Assembly (NCBI GenBank): GCA_030035585.1
Contig: CM057467.1
Coordinates: 66,638,941-66,702,940 of the forward strand
DNA from: Dugong dugon
Taxonomy: Eukaryota > Chordata > Mammalia > Sirenia > Dugongidae
Length of the DNA: 64,000 nt
Reading direction: 5' to 3'
Below the pieces are notes generated by a model, which was not told the DNA's origin, made no database searches, and saw only the letters and a program-made list of their open reading frames with translations. Both the position numbers and the translations under genes were made by a program. Shown here piece after piece: positions 8,932 through 18,575 of the stretch; position 1 is the stretch's first letter; each line of letters begins with the position of its first letter.

Positions 8932-11900
8932 TTAGTATTTCCCCCCACATCCCGGGTAACCAACAAAGATTGTTACGTTTTGTGTGTGAACTTTTTCATG
9001 GGTTTTTACAATAGAGGTCTCATACAATATTTGTCCTTTTGTGGACTGACTTATTTCACTCAGCATAATGGCCTCCAGTTTCATCCATGTTATGAGACAG
9101 TTCACAGATTCATTGTTGTTCTTTCTCGTTGCATAGTATTCCACTGTGTGTATGTACCATAGTTTGTTTATCCATTCATCTGTTGATGGGCATCTAGGTT
9201 GTTTCCATCGTTTTGCTATTGTGAACAGTGCTGCCATGAACATAGGTGTGCATATGTCTATTCGAGTGACAACTCTTACTTCTCTAGGCTATATTCCTAG
9301 GAGTGGGATTGCTGGATCGCATGGTATGTCTATTTCTAGCTTTCTCAGGAAGCTCCATATCATTTTCCAAAATGGTTGTATCATTTTGCGTTCCCACCAG
9401 CAGTGCATAAGTGTTTCGATCTCCCTGCAGCCCCTCCAACATTTGTTATTTCCAGTGTTTATGATTCGTGCCAGTAATGCCAGGGTGAGATGTTATCGAA
9501 TTGTGGTTTTAATTTGCATTTCTCTAATGGCTAGTGATCCTGAGCATTTCCTCATGTGTCTGTTGGCCATTTGACTGTCTTCTTTGGTGAAGTGTCTGCT
9601 CATTTCCTTTACCCATTTTTTAATAGGATTATTTGTCTTTTTGTTGTAGAGGTGTTGGATTTTCTTGTAGATTATGGAGATTAGACATTTGTCTGACTTG
9701 TACTGTCCAAAACTTTTTTCGCAGTCTGTAGGTTCTCTTTCTCCTCTTTTGATGAAGTCTTTTGAAGAGCATAGGTGTTTGATTTTTAGAAGATCCCAGT
9801 TATCTAGCTTATCTTTTCGGGTTTGTGCATTGATGGTTATAGTTTGTATGCTGTTAATGCTGTGTATTAAGGCCTGAAGTGTTGGTCCTATTTTTTCTTC
9901 TACGAACTTTATAGTTTGAGGCTTTATATTCAGGTCTTTGATCCATTTTGAAGTAGTTTCTGTATACAGTGTGAGGTATGGGTCCTGTTTCATTTTTTTG
10001 CAGATGGATATCCAGTTTTGCCAGCACCATTTGTTAAAAAGACTGTCTTTTCCCCATTTGATGGACTTTGGGCCCTTGTCAAAGATCAGGTGACCATAGG
10101 TGGATGTATTTACATTTGGGTTCTCAATTCTGTTCCATTGGTCAATGTATCTGTCGTTGTACCAGTACCAGGCTCTTTTGACTACTGTAGCTGTATAGTA
10201 GGTTCTGAAGTCAGGTAGTGTGAGTCCTCCAATTTTCTTCTTCTTCTTCAGTAGTGCTTTACTTATTCCGGGCCTCTTCCCTTTCCATATAAAGTGAACG
10301 ATTAGTTTTTCCATCTCATTGAAGAATGTTGTTGGTATATGGATCGGGATTGCGCTGTATATGTAAACTGCTTTGGGTCGAATTGTCATTTTCACAATGT
10401 TGATTCTGCCTATCCATGAGCATGGTATGTTTCTCCATTTATGTATATCCCTTTGGGTTTCTTGCAGTAGTGTTTTGTAGTTTTCTTTGTATAGGTCTTT
10501 TACATCCCTGGTCAGATTTATTCCTAAGTATTTTATCTTTTTAGGGGCTCTTGAAAGTGGTATTGTTTTTCTGATTTCCTTTTCATCGTTCTCCTTATTG
10601 GTGTATAAGAATGCAACTGATTTTTGAATGTTTATCTTGTATCCTGCTACTCTGCTGAATCTTTCTATTAGTTCCAGTAGATTTCTTGTGGAGTCTTTAG
10701 GGTTTTCTGTGTATAGTATCATATCATCTGCAAACAGGGACAATTTAACTTCTTCATCACCAATTTGGATGCCCTTTATTTATTTTTCTTGCCTTATTGC
10801 TCTAGCTAGAACTTCCAGCACAATGTTAAATAGGCATGGTGATAAAGGGCATCGTTGTCTTGTTCCTGTTTTCAGGGAGAATGTTTTCAGCCTCTCTCCT
10901 TTAAGAATGATGTTGGCCGTGGGTTTTGCATAGATGCCCTTTATTATGTTGAGAAATTTCCCTCCTATACCTATATGATTGAGAGTTTTTATCAGGAGTG
11001 GGAGTAGGACTTTGTCAAATGTTTCTTCTGTGTCAATTGAGATGATCATGTGATTCTTTTCTTTCCTTTTATTTATGTGGTGGATTGCGTTGATTGATTT
11101 TCTAATGTTGAACCATCCTTGCTGGTATGAATCCTACTTGGTCGTGGTGTATTATTTTTTTGATATGATGCTGAATTCTATTGGATAGAATTTAGTTCAG
11201 AATTTTTGCATCTATATTCATGAGAGATATTGGTCTGTAATTTTCTTTTTTTGTGACTTCTTTGCCTGGTTTTGGTATCAGCGTTATGCTGGCTTCATAG
11301 AATGAATCTGGAAGTGTTGCTTCCTCTTCTATGCTCTGAAATAGCTTGAGTAGTACTGGTACAAGCTCTTCTGTAAATGTTTTGTAGTATTCTCCAGTGA
11401 AGCCATCTGGGCCAGGGTTTTTTTAGGTTGGAAGTTTTTTTATTACCTTTTCAATGTCTTCTCTTGTTATGGGTCTGTTCGGATTTTCAACATCACTTTG
11501 CTGTAGTTTGGGTAGGCCGTGTGTTTCTAGAAATTTATCCATTTCCTCTAGGTTTTCAAATTTGTTGGAGTATAGTTTTTCCTAATATTCTGTTATAATC
11601 CTTTTTATTTCAGTTGGGTCTGTTGTAATGTCCCCCATTTCATTTCTTATTTGGGTTATTTGTTTCCTCTCCTGTTTTTCTTTTGTCAGTCTGGCCGGTG
11701 GTTTGTCGATTTTGTTGATTCTTTCAAAGAACCAACTTTGGTTTTGTTGATTCTTTCTATTGTTTTTCTGTTCTCTATTTCATTTATTTCTGCTCTGATC
11801 TTTACTAGTTCCTTTCTTCTGGTGGTTGTGGGATATTTTTTGCTGTTCTCTTTCTATTTGTTTGAGTTCTGTAGTTAATGTTTTGATTTTGTCCCTTTCT

Positions 11901-12819
11901 TCTTTTTTGATATATGCATCTATTGCTATAAATTGTCCTCTGAGGACTGCCTTTGCTGTGTCCCAAAGATTTTGGTATGATGTGTTTTCTTTCTCATTCG
12001 ATTCTAGGAATTTTTTGATTCCATCTCTGATTTCTTCTATTACCCAGTGATGTGTAAGCAGGGTATTATTCACTTTCCATGTACTTGATTTTTTTTCCCT
12101 TGCTCTTCCTATTGCTAATTTCTACCTTGATAGCATTGTGGTCAGAGAAGATACTTTGAATTATCTCAATGTTTTGGATCTTGTTGAGGATTGCCCTGTG
12201 GCCTAAGATGTGGTCTCTTCTGGAGACCATTCCATGTGCATTGGAAAAGAATGTGTACTTTGCAGCAGTTGGATGGAGTGTTCTATATATGTCTATGAGG
12301 TCAAGTTGGCTGATTGTGCCCTTTAGGTCTTGTACATCTTCGCTGTGTTTCTTCTCAGTTGTTCTGTCCTTTACTGAGAGTCATGTGTTGAAATCTCCTA
12401 CTGCTGTTGTGGAACTGTCAATTTCTCTTTTCAGTGTTGGTAGAGTTTGTTTTATGTATTTTGAAGCCCTGTCATTGGGTGCGTAGATGTTTATTATGCT
12501 TATGTCTTCATGATGGATCTTCCCCTTAATCATTATATAGTGTCCTTCTTCATCTTTTATGGTAAATTTCATTTTAAAGTCTATTTTAGCTGAGATTAGA
12601 ATTGCCACTCCTGCTCTTTTTTGGTAGTTGTTAGCTTAATATAATTTTTTCTAACCTTTGATTTTTAATAAATTCACATCTTTGTTTTGTCTCCTGTAGA
12701 CAGCATATTGATGGATCCTGTTTTATTATCCATTCTGTCACTGTCCATCTCTTTATGGGTGTGTTGAGTCCATTTACATTCAGTGTAATTATTGTTAGAT
12801 GTGAGTTTGTTGCTGTCAT
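8932..12819 (-). pseudogene. L1 ORF2 (endonuclease-reverse transcriptase), broken
   Basis: The span of about 1,296 codons fits L1 ORF2. From the N-terminus: an APE-type endonuclease start (TIITLNVNGLNTP, then the catalytic-region LQETK, 12819-12631); 'NIYAPND' and 'GDFNT' in 12608-12381; an RT block with [11 protein letters not shown] (11049-10780); the RT catalytic FADD (near 10735); and a long intact C-terminal stretch (10743-9493). The last ~100 codons end with WYIHTVEYY (9243-8932). Frame changes or stops fall near 12620, 12380, 11780, 11050, 10780 and between 9493 and 9243. The product would mediate target-primed reverse transcription in an intact element. It is not functional here. Confidence 0.95.
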
Positions 12820-13252
12820 TTTGTAGTGATTTTTTTTTTTTGTGTGTGTGGTGCTGACGTTTTCTTTGTTCTTCTTACTCTCTTGTGCTAAGTTACTTTT
12901 GTTTGTGGATTTTTTTTCAGTTCTTTTGTTTTTGTAGGTTTTGTTTTCCCTAAGACTTTATGTTTTTCTTCATTTTTTTAAAGAGTATGTTTATTAACTT
13001 TCTTTGTGGTTACCATGACTTCTACCCTTATCTTTCTAAGTTTGAAGCAGTCTACCATTACTTGGTATCGCCTTGCATTCCTGTCCATTAGAAGGTTCTA
13101 TAGCTATGCCGTTTATTCCCTCTTTTATTTTTTTGATGTTGTTGTCATTTATTGATTAACTGCTCTGATTCCCTGTTGTATTTCTTTTGGTTTTGGATAG
13201 TCCTCAAGAGTTCATTTCCTAGATTGGTATCTGGCTGGTACGATCCTGCGTC
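12820..13252 (-). other. L1 inter-ORF spacer (~430 bp)
   Basis: Non-coding T-rich (+ strand) segment between the stop of ORF1 and the ATG of ORF2. It holds a T12 run at 12829-12840 and several T-runs. Human L1 has a spacer of about 60 bp, so this one is long. The old L1M at 28140-28600 also has a long gap here. Confidence 0.7.
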
Positions 13253-14401
13253 CTAGGTTCTGCCTGTGAGCTGAAGCTGTTTGTCCTCAGATTGAAGAAC
13301 TCGCTTTAATAATTCTTGTAAGTTTGGTTTGACTCTTACATATTCCCTTAATTTCTGTTTATCTGGAAATGACCTAATTTCACCATCAAATTTGAACGAG
13401 AGTTTTGCAGGATGTATTATTCTTGGCTGGCAAATTTTCTTTCAAGAGTTTACATTGCCTTCTTGCCTGCATGGTTTCTGCGAATAATCTGAGCTTAGTC
13501 TTATTGTTTCTCCTGTGTAAGTGACTTCTTGTTTTTCACGAGCTGCTCTCAGGATTCTTTGTTTGTCTTTGGTTTTGGTGAGTGTGGATATGATATTCCT
13601 TGGTGATTTTCTTTTGGAGTCTCTTCTATGTAGGGTTCGTTGAGCCTCTTGGATGGCCAGCTTTTCATCTTTCATGATATTGGGGAAGTTTTCTGTCAGA
13701 AGTTCCTCAGTGATCCTCTCTGTGTTTTCTGTTTTCTCCCCCTGTTCTGGAACTCCCATTACTTGCAGATTTTTGCTGGTGATTGTGTCCCACATAACTC
13801 TCAGGGTCTCTTCATTTTCCTTTGTTCTTTTTTATGAGTTTTCCTGAAACAGAGTTGTATCCTAGTGTTTGTCTTCAGTTCCACTGATCCTGTTTTCCAC
13901 CGTTTCAAATCTGCTTCTCAGCCCTTCTATGACATCATCCATTTCTGAAATGTTGTTGTTTATCTTTTGGATTTCTAACTGTTGTCTTTGTATAATTTCT
14001 AGTTGTGAATTTATTTTGGCATTTTGTTCCTGCATTATTTTCCTGAATTCTTCCAGTTTTTTGTCCGTATTTTCCATGAATTTGTCTATTTTTTCCTCAT
14101 GTTTGTCAGCTTTTTGTCTCAGTTCTTGGAGAATTCTGAGTATTAGAGATTTGAATTCCCTATCAGGTCATTCTAGTGCATTTTCTTCCAAGGAGAGTCA
14201 TCTGGTGTTTTATTTTAGATGCCTACTGGAACCATCCTGTCCTATTTTTGTAAAGGTTTTGATATTGTCTGCTGTCTTTGGGGCATTCAGTAGTTATTTT
14301 TCTCGTTTATTGATTGTAGATTTGTTTGTTTTCTCCCTTTTTTTAAAACAATTTGACTATGTCTGAGCAGACGGACTGTGTGTTCTTTGTTGTTTGCTCA
14401 T
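13253..14401 (-). pseudogene. L1 ORF1 (RNA-binding chaperone), broken
   Basis: Candidate ATG at 14401 and TAG stop at about 13253-13255 give roughly 380 codons, near the L1 ORF1p norm. Visible parts: a coiled-coil heptad region (14077-13862, with IIQRQQLEIQKINNNISEMD and FETVENRISG), then the RRM-like/CTD part (13795-13442, NLQVMGVPEQGEKTE, ENFPNI, LAIQEAQR, RILRAAREKQEVTYTG). The C-terminal FDGEIRSFPDKQ and a QLTGRT end lie at about 13400-13253. In-frame stops occur near the N-terminus and at 13442-13444, with a frame break near 13830. ORF1p coats L1 RNA as trimers; this copy cannot make a full one. Confidence 0.9.
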
Positions 14402-15330
14402 CTGTGGGCACAATACTTTTTGCCTCCTTCTTCAACTGGCAGGGTCAGTCACTCAGATATGGTACGGCAGGGCAGTTCTAACTGAAGAGGAGTTACTGGG
14501 ATGGGTTGCTTGTGGCAGAGTGTGTCAGTAATCAGTGCAGGGCAGGTTCCAGTAGGCCGTGCCTGTGCTGCTTGGTGGTGTGATGTCAAGCGCACGGTGC
14601 AAGTAGGCAGGATGCAGCGGGAAGATTGTTATATGTGGAGGTAAGATGGATATGGGAGAGGGGAGAGAGGAACAGGAGCCAAAAACTTACAAACAAACAA
14701 AAAAGAATGCTAGGGGAGCTTGCTATTGGAGTGCAGAGATGAGAGACTATGAAATAGAGAAAAACAGAAAGGGGAGGAAGAATAAAAGAAAAGAATGAAT
14801 AAATAAGAACCAGAAAGGTTAAAGAACCGCAAAGTTCCCAGGGATCCCACCGGTGCAGCTATGAGGTCTGGGGAAGTTGCTCTCAGGTGTTGCAGTACAA
14901 CCTGGCTAGAAGGCGTAGAGGTATACAACACCAGGTATTCAGGGAACAGAAAGAGAAGGAAGATATAGAGAGACAAGAAACTGAGCAACAAAAAAAGACA
15001 AAAAGGGAAAAAGAGGAAAAAGAAAAGAAAACAAATTTAAAAAAAAAAAAAAAGCAAGAAAGGCCTGCAAAGAAACAGAAAAGGAAAAAAAAAAAAAAAA
15101 ACCAACGTAAAAAGAAATGCCCTCAGGGTTTCCTCTGCATGTCTGTGCAAGCCAAAGGGGCGTCTCCCCGCCACACAGCTCAGCCTGGCCAGAAAGGGCT
15201 CCCAACTCAAGAAAAGGAAAAGAAAACAAAGAAACAATTCAAAACAAGCAAACGAACAAAAGCCCCGGGATCCCACCAGCGCGGCAGCCCAAACCGGGAA
15301 GCAGCTCCACACTCGAACGGAGCTCCACAG

Positions 15331-15598
15331 CCTCTCAGGAAGAAGCAAAGATGGCGCACGGAGCCAGGTACCTGAGCGAAGGGAGGCGGAGGTGGCGAGA
15401 GGCAAGTAAGAAGTCAAAAGGAGCAGAAAAAAAAAAAGCAACACTAGCAGCCAACAAATGGCACTCAGAGAGCCAGCTAGTGCAGGCTGGTGTTTCTGGA
15501 CAAGAGACTGTGTCTGTGGGAAGCAGAGGTTGCAGAGTGTGGGTGAAGAAGGCTACAGAGTGGGAAAGCTTATGTCACAAATTACCGGAGCTCTGCAG
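15331..15598 (-). repeat. L1 5' UTR tandem monomer 1
   Basis: Begins 'cctctcaggaagaagcaaag' and ends at the 'aattaccggagctctgcag' block (+ strand). It shares with the next unit 'atggcgcacgg' (15351/15619), 'ccaacaaatggcactcagag' (15451/15715) and 'attaccgg' (15581/15863). Confidence 0.8.
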
Positions 15599-15875
15599 CT
15601 CCTCAGGAAGAGGCAAGGATGGCGCACGGAGCGAGGCACTCGTGCGAGAGGAGGGGGAGGTGGGGAGAGGCAAGGAAGAAATAAAAAGAAGTGGCAAAAA
15701 AACAACACCAGCAGCCAACAAATGGCACTCAGAGAGCCACCCGTTCGGGTGTGTGGAATCCAAGCAGCCGCTGTTTCCCGGTCAAGAGACTGTGGCCGCG
15801 GGAAGCAGAGGAGGCCGAGTCAGGGTGAAGAAGGGTGGGGGGTGGGAAAGCATATATCGCAAATTACCGGTTGTT
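15599..15875 (-). repeat. L1 5' UTR tandem monomer 2
   Basis: Second copy of the preceding unit. Landmark spacing of 268, 264 and 282 bp shows small indels, including about 18 extra bases after 'gagagccac'. The arrangement is like the monomer promoters known in mouse L1; that these monomers are promoters is inferred. Confidence 0.8.
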
Positions 15876-16161
15876 TTGTCTCCCGCTGGAAGCTCCGTGA
15901 GGCTGCTTTCTCTTACCCCCTGTTTGCTGGTCTCCAGTAGGAGTCCAAGGTGGCGGATCCACACTGTGTTAGCTGGTAGGGGACCTCTGCATGAATCTCT
16001 CCTCGCTCTCCATTTTCTGTCAGTTTTCTCACTCCATTTGGTGCTTGGCTGAGTTCTTTATCTCTTCATTTGATGTTTTAGGGTTTCAGGATTGTTGTAT
16101 TCTCTGTTCAGCTTAGTTTTCCGGATCTTTGCTGTAGAGGGATGGTGTGGTGCTTCTGCCT

Positions 16162-16180
16162 AGAGCGCCATTTTGCTGGA
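16162..16180 (-). promoter_or_regulatory. YY1-like site at the L1 5' end
   Basis: The minus strand reads CAGCAAAATGGCGCTC about 10-25 nt from the 5' terminus. It contains the YY1 core AAnATGGCG. Human L1 has a YY1 site in a similar place that directs accurate initiation; the role here is by analogy. Confidence 0.5.
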
Positions 16181-16186
16181 ACTCTC

Positions 16187-16202
16187 CAGGAACCACTGTT
16201 TT
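16187..16202. repeat. L1 target-site duplication, right copy
   Basis: CAGGAACCACTGTTTT, identical to 7798-7813 and followed by AAAG in the host sequence. Confidence 0.9.
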
Positions 16203-16339
16203 AAAGCACATCTCATCTGTATAGAATCCTGGTGAGAAAAATAAAAATTTTTCCTGTGTTTCATAGATGAGAAAACAGAGGATCCAAAATGGTAAGTGGA
16301 TTGGAATAAGAAATAAATATTCTATAAATGTAGGAACAA

Positions 16340-17370
16340 TAGGACTGAATAAACATATTAAAAGATGCTCAATCCTATTAGTAATTGGGGAAAAGTAGAT
16401 TAAGACTGCACAGAGATCCTAATTTATTCCTATTAAATTGACAAAAATTAAGAAATCTGATTTAAAAAAGGATTGGAATAGATGGAATTCAAAGGCTACT
16501 CTTACTTGCTACTATGGGATTGTACATTGGTACAACCATTTGAAAAACAATCTGGCACCATTTGCATTCTCTATAATCCAGCAATTCCAGTTCTAGGCAT
16601 ATTAAAAAAACCCACTGCTGTCAAGTCAATTCTGACTCATAGTGACCCTATAGAACAAAGTAGAACTGCCCCATAGAGTTTCCAAGGATGTAACCTTTAC
16701 AGAAGTAGACTGCCACATCTTTCTCCCATAGAGCAGCTGGTGGGTTTGAATCGCTGACCTTTCAGTTAGCAGCCGAGCGCTTAACCACTACACTACCAGG
16801 GCTCCTTTCTAGACCTATATCTTCCCCATTCTACACCAGGAGACATGTACCAAAAAAGTTTATGGCAGTATTGTTGATAATAGTAACTAAGTAGAAACAA
16901 CCAAAATATCCATCAGCAAGAGAATAATTGTTGTATAATAAATTTCAGTATACTCACACAATGGAATATCATCTGGCAGAGAAAATGAGAGATTCACAGC
17001 TACTGCAACAAAATGGATATACTTCAGGAACATAATGTTGAAGATGAAAAGCAAATTTCTGAAGACAACTTACTGTAGGACACCATTTTTACAGAGCTTA
17101 AAGTCTCAAGCTAACTTGAAAGATACATATATGATAAAACTATTTTTAAGCAATTGAATTATAAACAAAGATTTAGAAAAATGTTTACCTCTGAGTGGCG
17201 GTATGAGCATCAGCAATTTGTATGGGGATGAACATATAGATAGAGCAGAAGTTCTATATCTGACATAGAGTGGTAGATTTATAGATGTTTATTTTATTAC
17301 TTTGTAACTTACATACTTGTCACATGTTCTTTTGTATTTATCAATTATTGTACTTTCAAAAAGACAGAAA
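16340..17370 (+). mobile_element. old L1/HAL1-like 3' end, split by an AfroSINE
   Basis: Plus-strand phrases match the ancient L1 ORF2 end and 3' UTR: 'aaaaacaatctggcacca', 'cagcaattccagttctagg', 'gacatgtaccaaaaaagtt', 'caaccaaaatatccatcagc', 'cacacaatggaatatcat' and 'aggaacataatgttgaagatg'. The final part (to about 17370) is the AT-rich tail. The AfroSINE at 16604-16806 interrupts it. Confidence 0.8.
16604..16806 (-). mobile_element. AfroSINE (long form)
   Basis: From 'cccactgctgtcaagtcaat' to 'ctaccagggctcc'. The long-form insert 'acagaagtagactgccacat' is present. Imperfect flanking duplication ttctaggcatatt (16591-16603) and ttctagacctata (16807-16819). Confidence 0.9.
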
Positions 17371-17499
17371 AAAAATGGCTCATGGAGAGCGAGACAGAGA
17401 ATGAGTAGAAACAGAAGAAAGCAAGCAAGGCAGAGGGACTTGACTGTAGTAAGCAACGCTAAGAGTGAAATAGCCAGGGGTTGTTGGGTAGACAAGACC

Positions 17500-17930
17500 C
17501 TATGACCAAGAGAAAGAGTGTGGATTATATTCAAACCTCAGTAAGAAGCCTTTGAAAGATTGTAAAGAGAGGGACATCACCTTACATACACATTTAAAAG
17601 ATAACTCTAATTGCTCCATGGACAAAAATCATAAGCCTGGACACCAGTGGGAAACTATTGCACTAATTCAAGAGAGAAATGATGGATTGATGTGAGGGAT
17701 GAGGAAAAGAAAATTGTTTAACTGAGCAATTTAAAAAAAGGTAGTATTTCTGAGATGGGGAAGTCTAGGGGTGGAAGTGGGGAGGAGAATGGAGAATTTG
17801 GATTTTTCTAATCATTTTCAGATGTGTGTGACATATTTAAGAGAATATATCAAGTAGACAATTGAATATGCCAATCTTGAGCCTCCATAAAAGACTAGAG
17901 ATAAAATTTGGAAGTTTTTAACCATTTGGT
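17500..17930 (+). repeat. ancient interspersed repeat, family not named
   Basis: Phrases in order: 'gagagggacatcacctta', 'aagataactctaattgctcc', 'aactattgcactaattcaag', 'gagatggggaagtctagg', 'caagtagacaattgaatatg' and 'gactagagataaaatttgg'. Appears to be the same family as 4010-4340. Confidence 0.55.
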
Positions 17931-18035
17931 AAAATATAAACAGTAAATAAATAAAGGATAGGGTAGGAACAGAATTAAATCTTTTTACACAAGCTACTTA
18001 CGTCCAGCCTATCTGTGTTTATTGAGGGACTGTGG

Positions 18036-18054
18036 GGGGAAAAAAAAAAAAAAA
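18036..18054. repeat. poly(A) run
   Basis: Short A-rich run after a G-run, in unassigned AT-rich sequence (17931-18227) that holds nothing else recognised. Confidence 0.6.
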
Positions 18055-18227
18055 TCATTGAATTTGTGGTCAGAAAGTTGGGATCTAATTTCAGTGCCCA
18101 TCCCCAACCCCTCTTAACACATAATTCACATTTAAAAATTAATTGGATTTTCTTTTCTTTCAATTTCCCACTGTAAAATGGGAGAAATTTAGAGTAGTAT
18201 TTTATAGACTTTTGGGTTTACAAAGAG

Positions 18228-18400
18228 ATTTCATATGCATTAATTTCCATAATTATCACAACCAACATCAGAGGACAATATTGTTTATATTCTTTCACTA
18301 ATAAAGAAAGTGGGTCAAAGCGTTTAAGTACTTTCACTAAGATACATAATTACATTCCTTCCAGGACTGGGACCCAGATCTCCTGAACACTATAAACCAG
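18228..18400 (-). repeat. MIR SINE, diverged
   Basis: Reverse MIR order: 'cattaatttccataattatcac', 'actaataaagaaagtgggtc' and 'aggactgggacccagatctc'. Confidence 0.6.
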
Positions 18401-18575
18401 TGGTTCTCAAAGTGGGCTCCTGGACCGGCAGGATCAGCATCACCTGGGAACTTGTTAGAAATGCAAATTCAGTGGCCCCTCACAGGCCTGCTGAATCAGA
18501 ATCTCTGCTGGCAGGGCCTAGCAATTCATATACCCCACCCAGTGATTCCGATGCTCATGAAATTTAAGGCATTTT
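18401..18575 (-). mobile_element. MER5-type (hAT-Charlie) DNA transposon
   Basis: Starts 'cagtggttctcaaagtgggc', the MER5 terminal inverted repeat, then 'catcacctgggaacttgtta', 'gcaaattcagtggcccct' and 'gaatcagaatctctg'. Non-autonomous relic. Confidence 0.85.

Larger units (their letters stand above)
15117..16052 (+). other. antisense open frame across the L1 5' UTR
   Basis: A 311-codon open frame runs opposite to the L1. It is rich in K, R, S and G. The two tandem monomers contribute a repeated peptide module beginning ANKWHSES, with GQETV, GSRG, RV.VKK, WES and KLP following in both copies in the same frame. A second overlapping + frame (15458-15940) is also open with its own repeat (MALREP...SQITG), so openness may simply reflect purine-rich composition. 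No homology is recognised. Confidence 0.3.
7814..16186 (-). mobile_element. full-length L1 LINE (~8.4 kb)
   Basis: Minus-strand order: 5' end at 16186, 5' UTR with two tandem monomers, ORF1, a ~430-bp spacer, ORF2, a ~1.1-kb 3' UTR, and a poly(A) tail read as poly(T) from about 7810. Both ends are framed by a 16-bp perfect duplication. The inferred empty site reads TTTT/AAAG, which fits the L1 endonuclease consensus TTTT/AA. It is longer than human L1 (~6 kb) because of the 5' UTR, spacer and 3' UTR. Several stops and frame breaks make it non-autonomous today. The intact duplication and high similarity to the copy at 37384 suggest moderate age. Confidence 0.95.
14402..16186 (-). promoter_or_regulatory. 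L1 5' UTR / internal promoter region
   Basis: About 1.8 kb upstream of ORF1, purine-rich on the + strand (14640-15120) and GC-richer toward the 5' end. It holds two tandem monomers (15331-15875) and a YY1-like site close to the 5' terminus. L1 transcription would start near 16186 and run to lower coordinates. Confidence 0.75.

Noticed and set aside
13869-14366. 165-codon Ser/Leu/Phe-rich frame on the plus strand
   Set aside because: It is the antisense shadow of the L1 ORF1 coiled coil.
14887-15444. Overlapping open frames on both strands rich in K/E or F/L
   Set aside because: They come from the purine-rich L1 5' UTR (AAAGAA-type low complexity). Composition explains their openness.
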